Position numbers and translations under genes: made by a program. Shown piece after piece: positions 16,058 to 23,828 of a stretch of 50,299 nucleotides of DNA; within the stretch, counting starts at the first letter, position 1; each line of letters starts with the position of its first letter. The DNA is from Streptomyces atriruber (GTDB lineage: Bacteria; Actinomycetota; Actinomycetes; Streptomycetales; Streptomycetaceae): NCBI RefSeq assembly GCF_001418325.1, contig NZ_LIPN01000095.1, positions 1-50,299 of the forward strand, given 5' to 3'. The notes beneath the pieces were generated by a model that saw only the letters and a list, made by a program, of their open reading frames with translations, was not told the origin of the DNA and ran no database searches.

Positions 16058-18934
16058 ATGAACGTGGTGGAACGTGGTGAAGAACTTTCGATCATGGAAC
16101 ACATGCTCGACTCGGCCGCGAGCGGGCATGGCGGCGTCGTTCTGGTAAGCGGCGCGGTCGCCAGCGGCAAGACCGCACTGCTGCGGGCCTTCAGCCCGTG
16201 CGTCACCGCCGCAGGCGCACTGTATCTGCAGGCCACGGCGTCCGCCGCGGAGACGGACCTGCCCCTCGGAGTCATGGGGCAGCTGCTTCTCGGCGCCGGT
16301 CTGTTCGGCGCGGACGCCCGGCGCGCGGCGCGGCTCGTGGACCACGTCGTGGTCTCGGCCCGCTCGCGGCGGGCGGCCGGAGAACTGCCCGCCGTGGCGA
16401 TGAACGAGATTCCCGAGCTCTGCGGGTTGCTGCTCGAAAAGGCCAGGGAAAGGCCAGTGGTGCTCAGTATCGACGATGTGCACCATGCCGACCGGGACTC
16501 CCTGGAATGCCTCCTCTACCTGTCGCGCAGACTGCCCGTCAGCCGCATTCTGGTCGTGCTGGGGGAGAACAGTGACTTCCTGACGGGCAATACGCGATTG
16601 CGCGTCGATTTACTACGGCTGCCCGGCTGCCGGAATATCAGGCTCGGCCCGCTCCAGCGGTCCGGAGTCGCAGAAATGATCTCCGCATTCGGTGAACCCG
16701 GGTGGCGGACGCGCAAGCTCGTCTCCGACCTGCTCCACACGGGCGGCGGCAGCCCCCTGCTGACCCGGGCGCTGATCGAGGACCACCACGCCACGGGTGC
16801 CGCGGCCGCCTCCTCCGCAGGCCCGGTGCCGGGCGAGGCCTTCGTGCGGGCCGTCGCCACCTGCCTCTACCGCAGCGACCTCGCCACCCGCCGCACCGCC
16901 TGGGCCCTCGCGGTCGCGGGCCCCGACATGTCGCTCGCCGAGCTCATGGAGGTCCTCGGGGTCGGCCGGGAATCGCTCCTGCGCAGCCTGCGCGCGCTGA
17001 ACGAGGCGGGCCTCCTCGACGCGGGCTGGTTCCGTCACGAGGCCGGGCGCGCCGCGGTGCTCAGAAGCCTGGAGCCCGCCGACCGCGCCCGCGTCGAGGC
17101 CCGCTGCGCCCGGGTCCTGCACGAGCACGGCGCGGCCGTCACCGTGGTCGTGCGCCATCTGATCGCCGCGGAGACGGTCGACGCGCCCTGGGCGCGGCGC
17201 ACCCTGATCGAGGCGGCCGAGCGCGCCCTCGCCGACGACGAGGTCGAGCTCGCCCTCACCTGCCTGCGCATCGCCCGCGACACCAGCACCGACGCGTGCC
17301 AGTCCCTGGAGATACGGGCCGCGCTCACCCGGGCGCTCTGGCGCGTCAACCCGGCGGGCGTCGCCCAGCACCTGCCCGAGCTCACGGCCGCCGCGCTGGA
17401 CGGACGGCTCGGCGCCCGGCACACCGACGAACTCGTCGGCCACCTGCTCTGGTTCGGGCGCCCGGAACGGGCCCTGGAGGTGCTCCGCGCGGTCGAGCGG
17501 CAGGGCGTGGCGCCGTCCGGCCGGTCCGGCACCGGCGCGCCGCACCGGTACGACTGCCCGCGCCTCTGGCTCGGATACGCCTACCCGGGCCTCTCCGCCT
17601 CCGCCCTCGCCTCCCTCGGCGGGACGCCGGAGCACACGACGGCGCAGGACACGACCCCGCAGCACGCGCAGGCCCTCGGCCGCAGCCCGCACCAGCGGGC
17701 GGCGACCCTGGTGCGGGCCCTCCTGGACGGGCCGGGCGAGGACGTGGTGGTCAGGGCCGAGCAGATCCTGCAGGGCACCCGGCTCGACGACGGCACCGTG
17801 ACGGCGCTCCTGGTCGCGCTCAACTCGCTGCTCCTCGCCGACCGGCTGGAGGCGGCGGCCTTCTGGTGCGAGACGCTGCTGAACGAGGCGGCCGAACGGC
17901 ATGCACCCCTGTGGCAGGCGCTGCTGGCCGCGACCAAGGCCCGCATCGAGCTCAGGGCGGGCGCGCTCGGTGCGGCGCGGAAGCTCGCGCGCTCGGCGCT
18001 CGGCCTCGTGCCCGCGGACGGATGGGGGGTCGCCGTCGTCGGGCCCCTGGCCATCGCCCTGTCCACGGGCACCCTCATGGGCCGACTCGACGAGGCCGCG
18101 GCCCAACTCGCCGTACCCGTACCGGACTCGGCCTTCCAGACGGCCGACGGGCTGCTCTACCTGCGGGCCCGGGGGCAGTACTACCTCGCCGCCGGCCGCC
18201 CCTACGCCGCGCTCGACGACTTCCTCACCTGCGGGGACCTCATGCGGCGCTGGCGCTTCGACCTGCCCGCCCTGGTCCCCTGGCGCACCGACGCCGCCGA
18301 GGCCCATCTGTCGCTGGGCGACAGCGAGCGGGCCCGGGCCCTCGCCGAGGAGCAACTGGCCCTGGCGGGCCGGGGCAACGACTGCGCGCGCGCCGTCTCG
18401 CTGCGGGTGCTCGCGGGCACGCTGAAGGCCGCACACCGGCCGCCGCTGCTCGGCGAGGCCATCGAGATCCTGCGCGACCGCGGCCACCGCATCGAACTGG
18501 TCCGGGCCATCGACGAGTTGGCCCGGACACAGCGCGAGCTCGGCAAGGTGGGCCGGGCCAGGGCCCTGGCCCGCAAGGCGCAGCGGCTCGCGGGGGAGTG
18601 CGGGATGCCCGTGCCGCCGTCCGTGGCCGACGCGAGCAGTCCGCACCCCGCCGAACAGCCGTGGTCGTCCGGGAACCGCCGACATCCCGACGAACTCAGC
18701 AACGCCGAACTGCGTGTGGCCACGCTCGCCGTCCGTGGCCACACCAACCGTCAGATCGCCGACAAGCTCTGCATCACGATCAGCACCGTGGAACAGCACC
18801 TGACACGTGCCTACCGCAAGCTCGCCGTCCAGCGGCGCGCGGACCTCGCCGCCAAGATCGGACCGGTCACGGGACCGGGGGACGACGAGGAGCCCGCGGC
18901 GCACGACTCCTGTGACCGGCTCCACGTGGGCTAG
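16058..18934 (+). CDS. Large ATP-binding LuxR-family (LAL) transcriptional regulator
   Basis: Predicted 958-aa activator-type regulator. An N-terminal AAA/NB domain has Walker A GAVASGKT (32-39) and a Walker B-like VVLSIDDVHHAD near residue 135-145. The middle (about 250-870) is helical and Ala/Arg/Leu-rich, resembling the TPR-like repeats of MalT/LAL proteins. The C-terminal LuxR helix-turn-helix starts near residue 880 (LSNAELRVATLAVRGHTNRQ, then STVEQHLTRAYRKL). The ATG at 16058 follows GGGGGAG. LAL proteins are often pathway-specific activators of specialised-metabolite or sugar clusters. The first 500 bp are less GC-rich than the remainder. A hairpin lies after the stop. The target is unknown. 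Confidence 0.92.
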   Translation: MNVVERGEELSIMEHMLDSAASGHGGVVLVSGAVASGKTALLRAFSPCVTAAGALYLQATASAAETDLPLGVMGQLLLGAGLFGADARRAARLVDHVVVSARSRRAAGELPAVAMNEIPELCGLLLEKARERPVVLSIDDVHHADRDSLECLLYLSRRLPVSRILVVLGENSDFLTGNTRLRVDLLRLPGCRNIRLGPLQRSGVAEMISAFGEPGWRTRKLVSDLLHTGGGSPLLTRALIEDHHATGAAAASSAGPVPGEAFVRAVATCLYRSDLATRRTAWALAVAGPDMSLAELMEVLGVGRESLLRSLRALNEAGLLDAGWFRHEAGRAAVLRSLEPADRARVEARCARVLHEHGAAVTVVVRHLIAAETVDAPWARRTLIEAAERALADDEVELALTCLRIARDTSTDACQSLEIRAALTRALWRVNPAGVAQHLPELTAAALDGRLGARHTDELVGHLLWFGRPERALEVLRAVERQGVAPSGRSGTGAPHRYDCPRLWLGYAYPGLSASALASLGGTPEHTTAQDTTPQHAQALGRSPHQRAATLVRALLDGPGEDVVVRAEQILQGTRLDDGTVTALLVALNSLLLADRLEAAAFWCETLLNEAAERHAPLWQALLAATKARIELRAGALGAARKLARSALGLVPADGWGVAVVGPLAIALSTGTLMGRLDEAAAQLAVPVPDSAFQTADGLLYLRARGQYYLAAGRPYAALDDFLTCGDLMRRWRFDLPALVPWRTDAAEAHLSLGDSERARALAEEQLALAGRGNDCARAVSLRVLAGTLKAAHRPPLLGEAIEILRDRGHRIELVRAIDELARTQRELGKVGRARALARKAQRLAGECGMPVPPSVADASSPHPAEQPWSSGNRRHPDELSNAELRVATLAVRGHTNRQIADKLCITISTVEQHLTRAYRKLAVQRRADLAAKIGPVTGPGDDEEPAAHDSCDRLHVG

Positions 18935-19035
18935 CGACCGGACATCCGTCATGTGTCCGTCTCCCCCTCGGTGAGGCCCTGGCCGCCGTTGCGGTGGCGC
19001 GGTTCCGTTTCTACGCGGCGGGCGGTCACACCACG

Positions 19036-19073
19036 GTCCGAAGATCTGTGACCGGCACACAGGACCTTCGGAC
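19036..19073 (+). terminator. Two-tier hairpin downstream of the LAL regulator
   Basis: GTCCGAAG (19036-19043) pairs with CTTCGGAC (19066-19073), and nested CTGTG (19046-19050) pairs with CACAG (19058-19062). It is about 100 bp after the regulator stop and 140 bp before the response regulator, so it probably separates two transcripts. Confidence 0.6.
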
Positions 19074-19213
19074 GGTCCGGTGGCACGGGCCACCGCCCGC
19101 CGTGCTGTGACCCGTGCGTGACGGGCGTTCGGGCACCGTGGACTTCATGATCAGCTCCCTTCGGACGTCGAACGAGGGCACAGCGATGAAGGACCCACCA
19201 TGAGGACGCCGCC

Positions 19214-19867
19214 ATGAGGATCCTGGTGGCCGAGGACCACGCCGAACTCGCGCGGTCGGTGGCGCGGGTGCTGCGCCGTGAAGGCATGGCGGTCGACGTC
19301 GTCCTCGACGGCGCCGACGCGCTCGAACGCACCTCGGTGGTCGACTACGACGTGGTCGTCCTCGACCGGGACCTGCCCGGCGTGCCCGGCGACGAGGTCT
19401 GCCGAAGACTGGCCGAACAACCGCTCCACGCCCGGGTATTGCTGCTCACCGCATCCGCCACCATCTCCCACCGCGTGGCGGGCTTCAGCCTCGGCGCGGA
19501 CGACTACCTGCCCAAACCCTTCGCCTACGCCGAACTCGTCGCCCGCATCCGCGCACTCGCCCGCCGCTCGCCGGCCGCGCTGCCCCCGGTACTCGAGAGC
19601 GGCGACCTGAGACTCGACCCGGCGCGGCGGGTCGCCTCGCGCGCCGGGGAGCGACTGGCGCTCACGCCCAAGGAGTTCTCGGTCCTGGAGTACCTGCTCG
19701 CGGCCCAGGGCCGCGTCGTATCGGCCGAGGAACTGCTGGAACGCGTGTGGGACGAGGCGACCGACCCGTTCACCACCACGGTCAAGGCGACGATCAACCG
19801 CCTGCGGCCGAAGCTCGGCACCCCGCCCGTCATCGAGACCGTCCCTCGGGGCGGCTACCGGATTTGA
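19214..19867 (+). CDS. OmpR/PhoB-family response regulator
   Basis: Predicted 217-aa two-component response regulator. The receiver has the acidic pair E7/D8, phosphoacceptor D51 in VVVLDRDLPG, T79 and K101 in LPKPF. The C-terminal winged helix (about 125-217) ends with TTTVKATINRLRPKLG and ETVPRGGYRI. ATG 19214 is supported by GAGGA 7 nt upstream. The kinase gene begins 7 bp after its stop, forming a standard RR-HK operon. Stimulus and targets are unknown. Confidence 0.96.
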   Translation: MRILVAEDHAELARSVARVLRREGMAVDVVLDGADALERTSVVDYDVVVLDRDLPGVPGDEVCRRLAEQPLHARVLLLTASATISHRVAGFSLGADDYLPKPFAYAELVARIRALARRSPAALPPVLESGDLRLDPARRVASRAGERLALTPKEFSVLEYLLAAQGRVVSAEELLERVWDEATDPFTTTVKATINRLRPKLGTPPVIETVPRGGYRI

Positions 19868-19874
19868 GGGGCCC

Positions 19875-21044
19875 ATGCACCTGCCCTCGCGGCGTGCGGG
19901 CGTACGCCTCACGCTGCTGTACGGCACGCTGTTCGTCGCCTCGGGGGCGGTCCTGCTCGCCCTCACGTATCTGCTCGTCGCCCGGTTCCCAGGGGACCGT
20001 CTCCTCGTCGACGGGGCGGACCCGGGCGCGGGCGTCGGCCGCTCCGGCGGAGGACTTCCCGGCGCGCAGACCGCGGCCCGTTCCGGCGACGTCATCGGAC
20101 GGCTGCAGGAACAGGCGGTCAGTCAGCACGCGGACCAGCTGCGGCAGGTGCTCGTCCAGTCGGGCGTCGCGCTCGCCGTCATGCTGGCGGTCTCGGCCGT
20201 CCTCGGCCGGCTGGTCGCCCGGCGAGCGCTGCGCCCGCTGCGCGCGATGACCGGCACCATCCGGCGCATCTCGGCGTACACCCTCCACGAGCGGCTGGCC
20301 GTCCAGGGCCCGGCCGACGAGCTCAAGGAGTTCGCCGACACCGTGGACCGGCTCCTCGGCCGTCTGGAAGCGGCCCTCGACTCCCACCGGCGCTTCGTCG
20401 CCGACGCCGCGCACGAGCTGCGCACCCCGCTCACCCTGGGGCACGCGCTGCTGGAGGAGACGCTCGTCGACCGCGACGCCACCGCGGAAACGTTTCGGGC
20501 GAACTCCGAGCGGCTGCTGGCGCTCAGTGAACGGCAGGCACGCCTCCTGGAGTCGCTGCTGGCGCTCGCGGGCAGCCACCGGGGTCTGGCCCAGCGGGAG
20601 GCGCTGGACCTCGCTGCCGTCGTCGAGTGGGCGCTGCACGTCTCGCGTCCGGAGATCGAGCGGCGCGGGCTGCGGGTGGAGACGGTCATCGGGCCCGCGC
20701 CCGTCCTGGGCGACCAGGCGCTCGTGCAGCGCCTGGTGTCCGGCCTCGTGGACAACGCGGTGGGACACAACGCCCCCGGCGGGCGGGTGGAGATCGCCAC
20801 CGGTGACCGGGACGGGCGGGCCGTCGTCTCGGTGGCCAACACCGGTGACCGGGTGGCGCCGGAACAGGTGGACCGGCTCTTCGAACCCATCCGGTGGACG
20901 GGCCGCACGGGCGGCGACGGCCACCCCGGCCTCGGCCTCTCGATCCTGCACGCCATCGCCCTCGCCCACGACGCGGTGATCAGCGCACGCGCACGCCCGG
21001 AAGGCGGCTTGGTCGTGGAAGTCACCTTCCCGCGGTGGTCCTGA
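19875..21044 (+). CDS. Sensor histidine kinase, partner of the adjacent response regulator
   Basis: Predicted 389-aa membrane kinase. Two transmembrane helices (about 11-33 and 94-115) enclose a short extracytoplasmic loop of about 60 residues rich in Gly/Ala/Gln. A HAMP segment follows, then the H-box AAHELRTPLT with H180, the N-box VDNAVGHN, and a G-box GHPGLGLSILHA in the ATPase domain. The small sensor loop suggests an intramembrane or cell-envelope signal rather than a bulky ligand (inference). Co-transcribed with the OmpR-type regulator 7 bp upstream. Confidence 0.95.
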   Translation: MHLPSRRAGVRLTLLYGTLFVASGAVLLALTYLLVARFPGDRLLVDGADPGAGVGRSGGGLPGAQTAARSGDVIGRLQEQAVSQHADQLRQVLVQSGVALAVMLAVSAVLGRLVARRALRPLRAMTGTIRRISAYTLHERLAVQGPADELKEFADTVDRLLGRLEAALDSHRRFVADAAHELRTPLTLGHALLEETLVDRDATAETFRANSERLLALSERQARLLESLLALAGSHRGLAQREALDLAAVVEWALHVSRPEIERRGLRVETVIGPAPVLGDQALVQRLVSGLVDNAVGHNAPGGRVEIATGDRDGRAVVSVANTGDRVAPEQVDRLFEPIRWTGRTGGDGHPGLGLSILHAIALAHDAVISARARPEGGLVVEVTFPRWS

Positions 21045-21307
21045 GGTGTCGGTGAAGGGCCAATGGATATTGCGCAGTTGGACAAGAGCACGGGATTCCA
21101 TTGAGACAAAGCCCGGACACCTCCTACCGTGGTCGCCCGACGTAATTCCCCGAAGGGCCCCGAACGGATTCCGGGAAGTTCGACTCCGGAAAGTCCGGGC
21201 TCGTGAACGGCGGTGGACGGTGTTGGAAGGATTTCCGTCACGTCCGGAGGAATCGCGTCTCCGAGATCGGCTCCGCCTTGCCGGGGCCTCGTGCGCGGGA
21301 GGAACCC
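21045..21307. other. Intergenic region between the kinase and the DAHP synthase gene
   Basis: No coding potential was recognised. It contains the inverted repeat TTCCGG-N11-CCGGAA (21169-21191) and, overlapping it, GTTCGACTC at 21178, which resembles one half of the published StrR-box sequence. GGGAGGAA at 21297-21304 is the ribosome binding site of the next gene. Confidence 0.5.
21169..21191. promoter_or_regulatory. Inverted repeat TTCCGG-N11-CCGGAA upstream of the DAHP synthase gene
   Basis: A perfect 6-bp inverted repeat with 11-nt spacer lies 117 bp before the start codon. Its left arm is within ACGGATTCCG (21164-21173), a 10-mer found again at 22467-22476 before the StrR-like gene. A StrR-like protein binding here is a hypothesis. 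Confidence 0.4.
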
Positions 21308-22360
21308 TTGGTTGTCGTGATGGCTCCGGAGGCCACGCAGAAAGACATGGACGCGGTCGTCGACCTGGTCCGCACGGCGGGCGGGGACGCGTTCGTCAGC
21401 CGGGGAGTGACCCGCACCATCGTCGGGCTCGTGGGGGACGTGGCGGCCTTCGGCGCCCTCAACCTCGCCCACTTGCGCGGGGTCCTGGACGTGGTGCGCA
21501 TCTCGGTGCCGTACAAGCTGGTCAGCAGGGAGCACCACCTCGACCGCTCCGTGGTGACCGTGGCGGGCGTCCCCATCGGTCCCGACACGCTGACCGTGAT
21601 CGCGGGTCCCTGCGCGGTGGAGACGCACTCGCAGACCCTCGCCGCCGCCCGGATGGCCAAGGCGGCCGGCGCCGCGCTGCTGAGGGGCGGGGCCTTCAAG
21701 CCGCGCACGTCGCCGTACGCGTACCAAGGGCTCGGCGAGCGCGGACTGTGCATCCTCGCCGACGTGCGGCAGGAGACAGGCCTGCCGGTGGTGACCGAGG
21801 TCATCGACCCGGCCAGCGTCGAACTCGTCGCTCCCTACGCCGACATGCTGCAGATCGGCACCCGCAACATGCACAACTTCGCCCTGCTCCAGGAGGTGGG
21901 CGCGGCCGGCAGGCCCGTGCTCCTCAAGCGCGGCTTCGGCGCCACCATCGAGGAGTGGCTGATGGCCGCCGAGTACATCGCCCAGCGCGGCAACCTCGAC
22001 ATCGTGCTCTGCGAACGGGGCATCCGCACCTTCGAGACCGCCACCCGCAACACCCTGGACATCAGCGCGGTGCCGGTGGTCCAGCGCCTCTCCCACCTCC
22101 CGGTGATCGTGGACCCCTCCCACTCGGGAGGCCGCCGGGACCTCGTCCTGCCGCTCACCCGGGCCGCCCTCGCGGTCGGTGCGGACGGCGTCATGATCGA
22201 CGTGCACCCCGAGCCGGGGACGGCGCTCTGCGACGGCGACCAGGCCCTCACCCGGGCGGAGATCGACGAGGTGGCGGGGGCCGTCGGCGCCCTGTCGCCG
22301 CTGATGGGCCGCACCCTTGCGCGGGCCGCCGCCGGTGCGCAGGCCGGTAGGGGTGAATAG
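21308..22360 (+). CDS. 3-deoxy-7-phosphoheptulonate (DAHP) synthase, type I with N-terminal ferredoxin-like domain
   Basis: Predicted 350-aa enzyme of the first shikimate step, condensing phosphoenolpyruvate and erythrose 4-phosphate. Residues 1-70 resemble the ferredoxin-like regulatory domain of AroF/AroG type I-beta enzymes. The barrel has AGPCAVET, RGGAFKPRTSPYAYQG, LKRGFGATIEEW, CERGIRTFE, VDPSHSGGRRD and DVHPEPGTALCDG, covering PEP, E4P and metal sites. TTG 21308 is preferred: GGGAGGAA sits just upstream, and it gives the usual start (M)VVVMAPEA; ATG 21320 is an alternative. Streptomycetes normally have a type II enzyme for primary metabolism, so a type I copy next to a StrR-like regulator suggests aromatic precursor supply for a specialised product (inference). 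Confidence 0.93.
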   Translation: MVVVMAPEATQKDMDAVVDLVRTAGGDAFVSRGVTRTIVGLVGDVAAFGALNLAHLRGVLDVVRISVPYKLVSREHHLDRSVVTVAGVPIGPDTLTVIAGPCAVETHSQTLAAARMAKAAGAALLRGGAFKPRTSPYAYQGLGERGLCILADVRQETGLPVVTEVIDPASVELVAPYADMLQIGTRNMHNFALLQEVGAAGRPVLLKRGFGATIEEWLMAAEYIAQRGNLDIVLCERGIRTFETATRNTLDISAVPVVQRLSHLPVIVDPSHSGGRRDLVLPLTRAALAVGADGVMIDVHPEPGTALCDGDQALTRAEIDEVAGAVGALSPLMGRTLARAAAGAQAGRGE

Positions 22361-22363
22361 GGG

Positions 22364-22385
22364 TGGCGCGGACCGTGGCGCGCCA
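22364..22385 (+). terminator. Hairpin directly after the DAHP synthase gene
   Basis: TGGCGCG (22364-22370) pairs with CGCGCCA (22379-22385) around an 8-nt loop, 3 bp after the stop codon. Short but perfect; readthrough into the next gene remains possible. Confidence 0.45.
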
Positions 22386-22468
22386 TGAGTGAGGGGTACC
22401 AGGGCGGAAAGCGCGTTGTTAAGGTGAACATGCCCGGCCGGGGAAATGCTCCCGCGGCCGGACGGTAC

Positions 22469-22492
22469 GGATTCCGTGAATTTCCGGAATCC
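22469..22492. promoter_or_regulatory. Perfect inverted repeat GGATTCCG-N8-CGGAATCC upstream of the StrR-like gene
   Basis: The two 8-bp arms are exact reverse complements around an AT-rich 8-nt spacer. It is about 213 bp before the StrR-like start. The left arm belongs to ACGGATTCCG, shared with the region before the DAHP synthase gene. Candidate operator. Confidence 0.45.
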
Positions 22493-22704
22493 GATTGCGG
22501 TGGTTGAAGACGGCGAGGGGCGCACACGTGCGCGCCGCACCTTTCGCCGTGATCCGGGAGAGCACGCCTGCAGAGCGCGCAACGCATTCATTTCAGGGGC
22601 CCTCGACCAAGGGCGAACGCGTGCGCGGCGCGGCGGTGCGGCATGACCGGTCGGTGTGCCGGGACGCGCACACGGGGGACATCGGAGCTTGAGGGGGAGT
22701 TGAG

Positions 22705-23685
22705 TTGGCAACACCCGGGCACGAAGAGATCGACCGATTAATGGTCGTCGAAGTCGAGATCGGCTCGCTTTCGACGACTGATTCACCGCGGACGTCCGGA
22801 GTCGATCCGGAGCACGTACAGGCGCTGGCGGTCGTACAGACCCCGCTGCCGCCCATCACCGTGCACCGGCCGACGATGCGGGTCATCGACGGCCTGCACC
22901 GGTTGCGCGCCGCCGAACTCCAGGGACAGCGCAAGATCGCGGTGAAGTACTTCGACGGCGCGGAGGACGACGCCTTCGTGCTCGCCGTGGAGTCGAACGT
23001 CACCCATGGCCTGCCGTTGACCACGGTGGACCGCAAGCGGGCGGCCGCCCGCATCATCGCCACGCACCCGCAGTGGTCGGACCGGATGATCGCCTCGGTC
23101 AGCGGCATCGCGCCCGGCACCGTCGCGGACATCCGCAGACGGGCCCCGGGCGGCCGCGACGGCGAGGAGAGCCGGATCGGCCACGACGGCCGGGTCCGGC
23201 CCATCAACGGCGCCGAGGGGCGCAGGGTCGCCAGTGAGCTCATCGCACAGAACCCCGCCCTGTCGCTGCGCCAAGTGGCCCGCGTCGCGTCCATCTCGCC
23301 GGAGACCGTACGGGACGTACGCAACCGCATGATGCGCGGCGAGGACCCCGTGCCGCAGCGCGGGCGGCGGACGAACGGTGAGGACCACGTCCCCGCCCCG
23401 CGGGTCGCCCGCCCCTCTGCCGTGCCCGACCGGGACACGGCCCAGGACCGGGCCACCGCGGTCAAGCGGCTCAAGGCCGACCCGGCCCTGCGTTTCAGCG
23501 AGATCGGCCGCACCCTGCTGCGGCTGCTCAACATCCACACGATCAGCATGGAGGAGTGGGACCAGATCATCGAAAAGGTCCCGCCGCACTGCAGGGGCAT
23601 CGTGGCCTACCTCGCCGGGGAGAGCGCGGAGATGTGGACGGAGGTGGCGGTGCGGGTCCAGAGCAAGGTCGCGGAGACGGCGTAG
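22705..23685 (+). CDS. StrR-like/ParB-like transcriptional regulator
   Basis: Predicted 326-aa DNA-binding protein of the StrR group, activators of antibiotic and aminoglycoside clusters. The ParB/Srx-like N-terminus carries MRVIDGLHRLRAAELQGQ (about residues 55-75). Two helix-turn-helix-like segments follow: WSDRMIASVSGIAPGTVADI (about 125-145) and LSLRQVARVASISPETVRDV (about 190-210). The C-terminus is alpha-helical. TTG 22705 is chosen since GGGGGAG lies 5 nt upstream and the frame has no better start. It follows the DAHP synthase gene on the same strand. In glycopeptide clusters StrR-type regulators and an extra DAHP synthase occur together, but no peptide synthetase is present here. Confidence 0.88.
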   Translation: MATPGHEEIDRLMVVEVEIGSLSTTDSPRTSGVDPEHVQALAVVQTPLPPITVHRPTMRVIDGLHRLRAAELQGQRKIAVKYFDGAEDDAFVLAVESNVTHGLPLTTVDRKRAAARIIATHPQWSDRMIASVSGIAPGTVADIRRRAPGGRDGEESRIGHDGRVRPINGAEGRRVASELIAQNPALSLRQVARVASISPETVRDVRNRMMRGEDPVPQRGRRTNGEDHVPAPRVARPSAVPDRDTAQDRATAVKRLKADPALRFSEIGRTLLRLLNIHTISMEEWDQIIEKVPPHCRGIVAYLAGESAEMWTEVAVRVQSKVAETA

Positions 23686-23816
23686 CGGGCGCCGGACCGC
23701 ACCGCACGGTGTCCAAGTGGGCGGGGCCCGTGGTTGGACGGCGGAGCCCCGCCCGCCCCGACCGGGCCACGCCCCGCGCGCCGCGTCTCCCACGTGCGCG
23801 CACGGGGGCCTCCGCC

Positions 23817-23822
23817 TAGCGT
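23817..23822 (+). promoter_or_regulatory. Candidate -10 box for a leaderless transcript of the PP2C phosphatase
   Basis: TAGCGT fits TANNNT and ends 6 nt before ATG 23829, which has no Shine-Dalgarno sequence. This spacing would put the transcript start at or next to the A of the start codon. No -35 match was found. Confidence 0.4.
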
Positions 23823-23828
23823 GGGCCC

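Larger units (their letters stand above)
22361..22704. other. Structured intergenic region between the DAHP synthase and StrR-like genes
   Basis: No convincing ORF. From left to right: TGGCGCG...CGCGCCA (22364-22385), a possible terminator; CCGGCC...GGCCGG (22434-22461); and the 8+8 inverted repeat at 22469-22492. GGGGGAG at 22693-22699 precedes TTG 22705. Such density of dyads suggests both a transcript end and an operator. Confidence 0.55.

Noticed and set aside
21178..21208. Canonical StrR box GTTCGACTG-N11-CAGTCGAAC
   Set aside because: Only the left half (GTTCGACTC) resembles it; the expected right half matches only in its final GAAC, so it was not called as a StrR site.
16058..23685. 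Complete antibiotic biosynthetic cluster
   Set aside because: No peptide synthetase, polyketide synthase, tailoring or resistance genes are visible; only regulators and one precursor enzyme.
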